Shown one piece after another: positions 24,614 to 31,513 of a DNA stretch of 64,000 bases. The position numbers and the translations under genes were made by a program. Each line of letters opens with the position of its first letter. The stretch's first letter is position 1. The notes below the pieces were generated by a model, which made no database searches, was not told the origin of the DNA, and saw only the letters and a list, made by a program, of their open reading frames with translations. The stretch is from NCBI RefSeq assembly GCF_000504285.1, contig NZ_KI632511.1:6740154-6804153 (forward strand), read 5' to 3'. The DNA comes from Actinospica robiniae DSM 44927 (GTDB taxonomy: Bacteria > Actinomycetota > Actinomycetes > Streptomycetales > Catenulisporaceae).

Positions 24614-26194
24614 CTACCGGCCCTGGTACGGATTCCCCGGCTGCTGCCCGTACCCGCCGGCCGGAGGCTGCGGGGGCTGCTGCTGCGGCTGCTGCCCATA
24701 AGCACCCGGCTGTTGTTGCTGTTGCTGCTGCCCGTACCCACCAGGCTGCTGCTGTTGCCCGTACCCGCCCCCGCCCTGCTGCGGCTGGTAAGCACCCTGC
24801 TGCGGAAGCTGCTGCTGGTAGGGATTCGGCTGCTGGTACCCCTGCGGAGGCGGCGCATACTGCCCACCCGGAGGCGTCGGCGGGTAATACCCGTTCCCGC
24901 CACCCCCGCCCCCGCCACCAGGCCCGCCCGGCCCGCCACGCCGATTCCGCCGCGTCACGAAGAACAGCACCAGCCCGCCAATCACAACGATCGCGACGAC
25001 GATGCCGATGATGGGCCCGCTCGAAGAAGACTTCCCGCCCCCACTAGCCGTAGGAGGCTGATTCCCCGACCCCCCCGGCGCAGTCGCGCCGCCCGAAGCT
25101 CCCGTCGAAGCCCCCGTCGAAGCCCCACCCGACGCGGTTACCGCCGGCCCGCCAAGCGGATTAGCCGTGTTGCTGGGCGCGGCCGCACCAAGCGCGGCAA
25201 GCGGGTCGATGATGCCGTACCCGATGTGGTCGTCGTAACGGCTGCCAGCCTTCGACTGCTTGGCGACGACCTGAGCCGTGTTATCGATGATCGTTGAAAC
25301 AACCTGCCCCGCGGTCCATGTGGGGTGCATTCCAATAATTAGTGCGGCCTCAGCCGAAACCCAGGGGGCGGCCTGAGAGGACCCACTGTTCTCGCCGTAC
25401 TTACCGCCGATTAGGCCGCCTTCGATGTCGACGCCCGGCGCTGCAACTGTCACGTCGGAGCCGTAATGTGAGTTCTTGTCCATGCGGTTGCCTTGGTCGA
25501 AGGCAGCCACATCGATTACGCCCGGCACATTTCCCGGACACGACGAGGCGTTAGTTGAGGTGGCAGTATTTCCAGTCGCAGCCACAACGACGACACCGTG
25601 GCTAAGAGCGTAGTCCACCGCATCCGTCAAATCGGCTGGGCATGCCCCAGCCTGGGTGATCGAAATACTGATCACTTTTGCACCGTGATCGGCCGCGTAC
25701 TTAAAGCCAGCATCGAGTGCCGGAGCGGTACTCGAGTCAACCGCCTCGACCTTGATTGGCATGATCTTCGCCTGGTCGGCGAGTCCGATCATGCCCGTCT
25801 GGCCACCGTTGCCGTCACTATGCGCGTGGCCTGCGATGACTGTGGCAATCGAGGTGCCGTGGGACTCTACGGTATCATCGTCGGAGAAATTGTTTGTCGG
25901 AGTCAATGGATTTACGAGATTCACGCCGTCCACCAACGAACCTTGGAGATCCGGCTGCTGCGGGTCGACGCCGCTATCAATCACGGCCACGACGACGCCG
26001 GAGCCTCGAGCACCATACTGGCTGTGGATCGTATTGCTCTTGAGCGTCTGAAGCGCCCACTCCTTGTCGGCGATCGGGTTGTCGGTGCCTGATGCCACGG
26101 CAGTTCCAGCCCCAGCAACAGTCAAGGCGAGCGCTCCCACGAGTGCGAGCGCTCGCCTTCCCGTCCTCGAAGCCTGACGATGTTCCCGCTGCAT
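24614..26194 (-). CDS. mycP: Type VII secretion-associated serine protease (mycosin), copy 4
   Basis: The product is 526 residues. The signal peptide is ALALVGALALTVAGAGTAVA. The triad is Asp73 (VIDSGVD), His in ESHGTSIA and Ser in SGSSQAAP, with the oxyanion Asn in AATGNTA. The transmembrane helix is GIVVAIVVIGGLVLFFVT. The tail is rich in Gly, Gln, Pro and Tyr, with a run of seven Gln, and ends GNPYQGR. ATG at 26194 has AGAGGAG 6 bases upstream. The middle of this gene uses more A/T-ending codons than its neighbours (for example around 25330-25930). It lies nearest to the WXG-domain gene and may be the first copy of the array. Confidence 0.85.
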   Translation of the reverse strand: MQREHRQASRTGRRALALVGALALTVAGAGTAVASGTDNPIADKEWALQTLKSNTIHSQYGARGSGVVVAVIDSGVDPQQPDLQGSLVDGVNLVNPLTPTNNFSDDDTVESHGTSIATVIAGHAHSDGNGGQTGMIGLADQAKIMPIKVEAVDSSTAPALDAGFKYAADHGAKVISISITQAGACPADLTDAVDYALSHGVVVVAATGNTATSTNASSCPGNVPGVIDVAAFDQGNRMDKNSHYGSDVTVAAPGVDIEGGLIGGKYGENSGSSQAAPWVSAEAALIIGMHPTWTAGQVVSTIIDNTAQVVAKQSKAGSRYDDHIGYGIIDPLAALGAAAPSNTANPLGGPAVTASGGASTGASTGASGGATAPGGSGNQPPTASGGGKSSSSGPIIGIVVAIVVIGGLVLFFVTRRNRRGGPGGPGGGGGGGGNGYYPPTPPGGQYAPPPQGYQQPNPYQQQLPQQGAYQPQQGGGGYGQQQQPGGYGQQQQQQQPGAYGQQPQQQPPQPPAGGYGQQPGNPYQGR

Positions 26195-26205
26195 CTGCCG
26201 CTCCT

Positions 26206-26251
26206 CTGTACCCAAGCTCGTCGTCGTGGTCGATGCGGTGCTTGGTCCAGG
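26206..26251 (-). promoter_or_regulatory. 5' leader hairpin of mycosin copy 4, with TAGCCT box
   Basis: On the minus strand CCTGGACCAAGC pairs with GCTTGGGTACAG as six bp, a bulged G, one bp, a mismatch and three bp. Relative to copy 3, a G-C pair has become C-G at the same stem position, which is a compensatory change. CGCTAGCCT (26249-26257) precedes the stem. Confidence 0.5.
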
Positions 26252-26264
26252 CTAGCGTGCCCTG

Positions 26265-27719
26265 CTATTCGATGACACCGCCAGGAGGCGCCGCATTCTT
26301 GTACTTATCGCCGTACCAGTAGTCTTGGTCTTCCTTGAGCCAGGACGCGCGGTTGCCGCGTTCGTCCTTGCCACCGGCACCACCGGCACCGCGGCCCATG
26401 CCGCCCATCGCGCTGCCCATCTGCTGCTCAGGATTGGTGCCCTCACCTTCGCCAGCGGCTGCTGCCGCGGCAGCCGACTTGCCGCTAGCCCCGGAACCAC
26501 TCCCCGCACCGCTACGCAGAGACGACGCCTGCGATCCGTATCCGGTGCCGCCGGCCTCTTCGCCGATCTCCCCGGCGCCGGCACCAGCCAGGCCCTTGCC
26601 TCCGGAGCCGATTCCGCCGCCTCCGACGCCACCCGAGCCTTCGAAGCTGTCTACGCCGCCGAGACCGCCAGCTCCGCCGATGCCGCCGGCCCCGAATCCA
26701 GCGGCGCCGCTTCCGAAGCTGCTACCGGTACCTCCGACACCGGAAAGACTGCCGCCTCCGGTCCCAGTGGTGCCACCGTAGCCGGAACCCCCGAGTCCGC
26801 TGATCCCGCCGCCTCCGCTCGTGCCGCCGTATCCCGAGCCGGTTCCGGTTCCGTTGCCGCCGTCGCCGATTCCGGATGTCACAGTGGTCGGCGAAGTGGG
26901 GCCAGGGATCGGCCCTGGCTGGTATATGCCGCCACTACCGCTTCCGCCGCCGGCAGATCCCGAACCGCTGCCGCTTCCGCCCCCGTAGCCGCCGTAACTG
27001 CCGCCGCCTCCGGAGCCGCTGCCGCCACCGCTGCTGCTGCCGCCGCCCTCGCCCGTGGGGCCCATGGACACCGGATACATGATGGGTGCTGCAATGGGTG
27101 CTCCGCTGGCGGTTCCGCCGCCGGAGCCGTTCCCGTTGCCGTTGCCATCTTTTCCGGAGCCGGGGTCCGAAGGGTCATCAGATTGGTGACCAAACTCCGC
27201 AGATTTTAGCTGCGACTGGGCCTGCGTGTAAGCCGAGGCCAGTTGCGTCATCACCTGTGTTGCGGCTTGCTTCTTGTTCTCGATGTCCTTCTTGGCGACC
27301 TCGGACGCGATGTTCGCCGTGCCGCCGCTGAAGAATCCGGCGATGACCCCGGTGACCGCGTTGCTGTCGACGTCAGCGAGCAACTGCTCTGCTTCGCTCG
27401 GCGGGCTTGGCATGTACTGCTGAGCCCACGTCAGGGAGCTGCCCGCGTAGTTCATCACCTGGCCGATGGTGTCCGCGTCAGTGGCATGTTGGTTCATCTG
27501 CTGAACCAACTTATTGGCCTGTTGGCTGAACTGATCGGCTGCTGCGCCTGACCACGAGGACTGAATGCCGGACAGCGTGGACTGCAGTTCCTGTGTCGCA
27601 TCGGTGACCGACTGGCTGTGCTGCGTGTTGGTGTCGGCCTCGGACTGAATCGTCGATGGGCTGCCGGACTGGACGTAGTTGTACAGGTCCTGGTGCGACA
27701 TGGATCCATAGTCGGTCAT
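26265..27719 (-). CDS. WXG100/PPE-like type VII secretion substrate with Gly-rich tail
   Basis: The product is 484 residues. The first 175 residues are predicted helical, with the WXG-type turn SSWSG at Trp56 between two helices, followed by a third helical region. The next 230 residues are extremely rich in Gly and Ser (GGSGSGGGGSYGGYGG and similar). The last 35 residues are conserved-looking and charged: RASWLKEDQDYWYGDKYKNA. This is the pattern of actinomycete PPE/WXG-domain ESX substrates. ATG at 27719 follows AAGGAG at 9-10 bases. The partner is the helical protein 22 bases upstream; together they may be exported as a heterodimer (inference). Confidence 0.7.
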   Translation of the reverse strand: MTDYGSMSHQDLYNYVQSGSPSTIQSEADTNTQHSQSVTDATQELQSTLSGIQSSWSGAAADQFSQQANKLVQQMNQHATDADTIGQVMNYAGSSLTWAQQYMPSPPSEAEQLLADVDSNAVTGVIAGFFSGGTANIASEVAKKDIENKKQAATQVMTQLASAYTQAQSQLKSAEFGHQSDDPSDPGSGKDGNGNGNGSGGGTASGAPIAAPIMYPVSMGPTGEGGGSSSGGGSGSGGGGSYGGYGGGSGSGSGSAGGGSGSGGIYQPGPIPGPTSPTTVTSGIGDGGNGTGTGSGYGGTSGGGGISGLGGSGYGGTTGTGGGSLSGVGGTGSSFGSGAAGFGAGGIGGAGGLGGVDSFEGSGGVGGGGIGSGGKGLAGAGAGEIGEEAGGTGYGSQASSLRSGAGSGSGASGKSAAAAAAAGEGEGTNPEQQMGSAMGGMGRGAGGAGGKDERGNRASWLKEDQDYWYGDKYKNAAPPGGVIE

Positions 27720-27741
27720 GTTGGCTCACTCCTTCGCCGAC

Positions 27742-28275
27742 TCAGGTGGTGGGACTGTCGTTGCCAGACGACGAATCCGTGGCAGACGTGTACGTCTGGC
27801 CGGAGTCGCCTGAAGACGCGCTCGACGAATCAGTGGTGGTCGTCGAACTGTTCGAGCTTGTTGTACTGCCGGGAGTTGTATCAGGTACCGCTTGCGTGGG
27901 GTTCGCAGCGAATCCGCCGGACTTGCCCTCGTATTGCGCCGCGATCTGGTTGAACTGGTCGGTCAGCTGCTGCTCGGTCTCCGCGTAGTTCTTGCCGGCG
28001 GTGCCGAGGACGTTGGTCATGGTGTTGACGAGCTGAGTGATCTCCTCGAAGTTCGTCATCAGCGACTGCATCGACGTCTGGTACGCGCTGCCGAGCGACT
28101 GGGCTTCGGGGAAGTTCCCGAGGCCGGCGTTGCCCGAGCCGGCGACCGTGGCGCTCAGGCCGAGCGCGACGGACTGCGCGACCATGGAGTCCATGATGCC
28201 GAGCAGCTTGCTCTGGTACGTCTGCAGCGCCGAGATCTCGACGGCGTACGCCGCCCCCGCGGCCGCATCTAGCAT
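27742..28275 (-). CDS. PE-like helical ESX-associated protein
   Basis: The product is 177 residues. Residues 1-115 are predicted alpha-helical with heptad-like hydrophobics (VEISALQTYQSKLLGIMDSM, then MTNFEEITQLVNTMTNVLGT and ETEQQLTDQFNQIAAQYEG). The last 60 residues are a Ser/Thr/Asp-rich, disordered tail (TTSSNSSTTTTDSSSASSGD). There is no signal peptide. Its place directly upstream of the WXG/PPE-like gene matches the usual PE-then-PPE order. No clear WXG motif is present, so the ESX assignment rests on context and helical pattern. A candidate -10 (TAGAGT, minus strand 28325-28330) lies 50 bases upstream. Confidence 0.6.
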   Translation of the reverse strand: MLDAAAGAAYAVEISALQTYQSKLLGIMDSMVAQSVALGLSATVAGSGNAGLGNFPEAQSLGSAYQTSMQSLMTNFEEITQLVNTMTNVLGTAGKNYAETEQQLTDQFNQIAAQYEGKSGGFAANPTQAVPDTTPGSTTSSNSSTTTTDSSSASSGDSGQTYTSATDSSSGNDSPTT

Positions 28276-28991
28276 CTTCCCGCCAGCCTTCCCCTCAGCC
28301 GATCTTCACAAGGCACTCATCCGTACTCTAGCGAACGCGGCGGTTGCGGGAACCCGGCGAGTCGCAGCACTCTGCGCCCCGTTCGTCGCCCCGCGACGCC
28401 GCTGAGAGTCGTTGCCCGGTATCTACTATGCCGTACCGGGCGGCTCCCGTCAGCACGCATGCGCGGGCCGAGCCGTGCGCTGGAGCTTCGGTGCTCCGTG
28501 CGCGGCCGAGACGGCGCCGTACGTGCGAGATCGCGCCAACGGTTCTTGCTTCAGGTACGTCTTCGTGCCCTGCGTACGCATCGGCGGGTGCTGTGAAATC
28601 CCCCGGGGCCCCCGCCGGGGCGACCGCGCCTGCTGAAGCGCCCCCTGCGTGCGCGTCAGTCGGCCGGCCGTACCCGGCGGGGCCCGTTGCTCCCCCTGGT
28701 CCGACCGATCGGGCCGCGCCCTTTTCCGGTGGTCTCTGCCTGGTCACGAGTCACGCGGTCCTGCGGCATCCCCAAGCCGCCGGACCGCGTGTCCTGCTTC
28801 TCTCCGGTGCGTCGGCCCTGGTTGCCCACTGTGCCGACGCTCCGTCACCCGCTCTACTCGGAACCGCCTGGAGTCCAGCCAACCACACGCCGCCGACGGA
28901 GACGAGGCGGAGCGGCGCTTTATGTGTGCCTGAACCTGACTTTTACCGGACTTTACCCTATTTTGTTTATCCGTCAACTTTTCGGGCGGAC
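28276..28991. other. 716-base region without a convincing gene
   Basis: Several short open frames exist on both strands but none has a plausible start, codon pattern and product together. Visible elements are: a TAGAGT -10-like box for the PE-like gene (28325-28330, minus), an 8-bp hairpin GCCCGGTA/TACCGGGC (28414-28441), and an AT-rich patch (28930-28980) containing TTGACG and TAAAGT 16 bases apart on the minus strand, a possible promoter for leftward transcription. Confidence 0.4.
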
Positions 28992-30131
28992 TCACATGGC
29001 GTCTTGACGCGGTTGTACGACCTCGCGGAAGAGATAGATCGCGCCGGCGGCGAGGGGGATGGCGAGCAGGGCGCCGACGACGCCGAGGAGGGCGACGCCG
29101 ATCAGGGCGGCTATCACGGCGACCATCGGGGGGACGTCGACGGAGCGGGACATCACGCGCGGGTAGATGACGAAGTTCTCGAATTGCTGGTACGCGATGA
29201 AGAACAGACCGGCGATCAGGGCTTTGGTGGGCGATTCGAGGAAGACGACCAGGGTCACCAGGACGGCGCCGATCGTCGCTCCCACCAAGGGGATCAGGTC
29301 GGTGAGCGCTATGAGCAGCGCGAGCGGCAGCAGGAACTCCACCTGGAGCACCGTCAGCATGAGGAACGCGGCGAGGCCCGCCAGCGCCGCCACGATCATG
29401 GCGCCGTAGACGTAGCCGCCCATGCGCTCCAGTACGCCGTCGCTGAGCAGGGCGACGCGCGGGCGGCGGCTGCGCGGGACCAGGCCGAGCAGGGCCACCC
29501 GGATCGTGGGCAGGGAGCCGAGGAAGTAGATCGTCATGACGATGACGGTGAAGGTCTCGAAGACCGAGGTGATGACGAACTCGCCGAAGCCGAGGATGCT
29601 GCCCGCGATCACCTGCGCCGTGTCCGCGTCCGAGAACATCTTCTGCAGCCGGCCGACCACGTTGTACTTCTGGTCGAACCGCGCGATCTCGGCGTTGTGG
29701 CTCAGGTGCTCGAGCCGGTGCGGCATCGCCGCGATCAGGCCGCTGGTCTGGCTGGCCAGGGGCTGCGCGATGGCGGTGACGAACGCGGCCAGCAGCAGCA
29801 TGCCGCCGCCCGCGACGACGAGCACCGCCAGGCCGCGGCGCATGCCGCGCCGGGTGAGCTTCTCCACCAGCGGGTTGAGGCCCACGGCGATCAGCAGCGC
29901 TATGAGGATCAGGATCAGCTCGGTGGTGACCGAGACCAGCGCCTCGGCCAGGTAGTAGCAGATGATCACACCGAGGCCGCCGACGAAGCCTATGTAGTAC
30001 GGGTGCGAGCGGCGGAACGGCAGTCCGCGGCGCCTCGGCGAGGGCTGCTGTTCGCCGCCCGCGTCGGGTACCGGGGCCGGCTCCGTCTCGAGATCCATGG
30101 TCTTGAGCATAAACGGCGTCGTGGGACGCAC
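28992..30131 (-). CDS. AI-2E family transporter (membrane exporter)
   Basis: The product is about 379 residues with seven to eight transmembrane helices. The family pattern is clear: paired N-terminal helices (TELILILIALLIAVGLNPLV), a long extracytoplasmic or amphipathic middle, VFETFTVIVMTIYFL, then the C-terminal ALTDLIPLVGATIGAVLVTL and FFIAYQQFENFVIYPRVMSR. Members export AI-2 or other small molecules or act as Na+/H+ antiporters; the substrate here is unknown. The start is uncertain: GTG at 30131, ATG at 30110 or ATG at 30098, none with a good ribosome-binding site. It is transcribed in the same direction as filP but is separated from it by a hairpin. Confidence 0.8.
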   Translation of the reverse strand: MRPTTPFMLKTMDLETEPAPVPDAGGEQQPSPRRRGLPFRRSHPYYIGFVGGLGVIICYYLAEALVSVTTELILILIALLIAVGLNPLVEKLTRRGMRRGLAVLVVAGGGMLLLAAFVTAIAQPLASQTSGLIAAMPHRLEHLSHNAEIARFDQKYNVVGRLQKMFSDADTAQVIAGSILGFGEFVITSVFETFTVIVMTIYFLGSLPTIRVALLGLVPRSRRPRVALLSDGVLERMGGYVYGAMIVAALAGLAAFLMLTVLQVEFLLPLALLIALTDLIPLVGATIGAVLVTLVVFLESPTKALIAGLFFIAYQQFENFVIYPRVMSRSVDVPPMVAVIAALIGVALLGVVGALLAIPLAAGAIYLFREVVQPRQDAM

Positions 30132-30151
30132 GGCGCGGTTATCGCAAACGC

Positions 30152-30240
30152 GCGACGGCGGGATCCCCCAGGACCGGCATCGGGGCCGAGGCCGGAGCCT
30201 CGAGCCCCCCGCCGACCTTCCGGGGGATTCCCGCCGTCGC
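30152..30240 (-). terminator. Large stem-loop after filP
   Basis: GCGACGGCGGGATCCCCC (30152-30169) pairs with 30222-30240 over 18 bp with one bulged base; the 52-base loop contains a further GGCC/GGCC stem. It begins 35 bases after the filP stop on the minus strand and should terminate filP before the AI-2E gene. Confidence 0.65.
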
Positions 30241-30275
30241 GCACACGCCGTGTCGTGCCGTGACCCGCCGCGTGC

Positions 30276-31220
30276 TTAGCGCTGGGCGCCGACCGAGTCC
30301 TCGACGGAGTCCTCCTGGCCGCCGCCCATCAGGCCGGCCAGGGCGCCGCCGGCGGCGCCGCCGGTGAGGGTCGCGAGCATCTCGCGCACGTTGTGCAGCT
30401 GCGCGTTGATGGAGTCGCGGCGGTGGGTCAGGGCGGCGAGCTCGCGCTCGGCCTCGGACCGGATGCGGTCCGTCTTGGCCCGGGCGTCGGCGATGATGTC
30501 GTCGGCCTGGCGCTGCGCGGTCTCGATGGTCTGGCGGGCGCGGCGCTCGGCGTCGGTGCGCATCTTCTCGGCCTCGAGCCGGATCTGCTCGGACCGGGTC
30601 TCGACCTCGGCCAGGTGCTTCTCGGCCTTGGCCTGACGGGCCGCGAGGTCGCGCTCGGACTGCTCGCGCCGCTTGGCCAGCTTGGTCTCGAAGTCGGTCG
30701 CGGCGGCCGCGGCCGACGCCCGGATCTCCTCGTAGTGCGCCTCGGCCTCGGCCCGCTTGGCCGCGGCGTCCTTGCCGGCCTCGGCGCGCGCCTGGTTGGC
30801 CTCCTCGTTGGCGCGCTCCTTGAGCCGCACGCCCTCGGCCTCGGCCTTGGCCTTGCACTCCTTGGCGTAGGTCTCGGCGTCGGCGCGCACCTGCCCGGCC
30901 GCCTGCTCGGCGAGCTCGCGGTGCTGGTCGGCGGCGCGGCGGGCCTCCTCGCGCAGGTCCTTGGCCTCCTCCTCGGCCAGGCGCAGGATCTTCTCGACCC
31001 GGGCGCCGAGGCCGGCGTAGGAGGGCTCGGAGTCGGACAGCTGGGCCTGCACGGACTGGTTCTCCAGGTGGAGCTCCTCGATCCGCTTCTCCAGCGCCGT
31101 GACCCGGGTGTGCGCGGTGTCTCGCTCCGCGGTCAGCTTCGTCACACGCTCGTTCGTCTGGGCGATGTCATAGCCCTTACGCACGACTTCGAGGCCGAGG
31201 GGAGAGGTGGTCTCGCTCAT
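30276..31220 (-). CDS. filP: FilP, intermediate-filament-like coiled-coil protein
   Basis: The product is 314 residues. From about residue 20 to 275 it is an almost unbroken coiled coil, starting RVTKLTAERDTAHTRVTALE and EKRIEELHLENQSVQAQLSD, then SEPSYAGLGARVEKILRLAE. The N-terminus SPLGLEVVRKGYD is the DivIVA-like start of FilP. The C-terminus has a Gly/Ala-rich patch (LTGGAAGGALAGLMGGG) and an acidic end. FilP forms filaments behind the hyphal tip and supports polar growth together with Scy and DivIVA. ATG at 31220 has GGAAAG upstream. The larger coiled-coil gene scy lies 293 bases upstream in the same direction, as in Streptomyces. Confidence 0.93.
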   Translation of the reverse strand: MSETTSPLGLEVVRKGYDIAQTNERVTKLTAERDTAHTRVTALEKRIEELHLENQSVQAQLSDSEPSYAGLGARVEKILRLAEEEAKDLREEARRAADQHRELAEQAAGQVRADAETYAKECKAKAEAEGVRLKERANEEANQARAEAGKDAAAKRAEAEAHYEEIRASAAAAATDFETKLAKRREQSERDLAARQAKAEKHLAEVETRSEQIRLEAEKMRTDAERRARQTIETAQRQADDIIADARAKTDRIRSEAERELAALTHRRDSINAQLHNVREMLATLTGGAAGGALAGLMGGGQEDSVEDSVGAQR

Positions 31221-31513
31221 CTACTTTCCGTCTCTGACTTGACCGTCGAGGGATGTCGAATCTTTCGGCTGACCCGGCGGTACGGCTGTCGGCACTGTGG
31301 CTTGCTTGCGACGTACGTCGTGCGAAGTCTCGGGCAATCCTGTCAGATTTCCGTGTCTCGCGCGTACGCCTCTTGGCGATTGCGCCCGGCATCCGGCCTC
31401 GCGCGGCGGCGCTCGGGCGTGCTCACACTATCGGCAGATAGGTTTTTCGGCATCGGTCCGGTCCGCCGGACCGCGCGCATCGCCTCCTCGATGCCCGCGC
31501 GGACGCGCGTTCG

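Noticed and set aside
20000-26000. TACYNNNNRGTA-like matches in the mycosin tails
   Set aside because: The repeated Tyr codons give TACTGGCGGGCT-like near matches, but none has the required AGTA/GGTA end.
28328-28747. 139-codon open frame on the minus strand in the gap before the PE-like gene
   Set aside because: Composition is random Ala/Gly/Arg/Pro, there is no ribosome-binding site, and it would cover the candidate promoter region.
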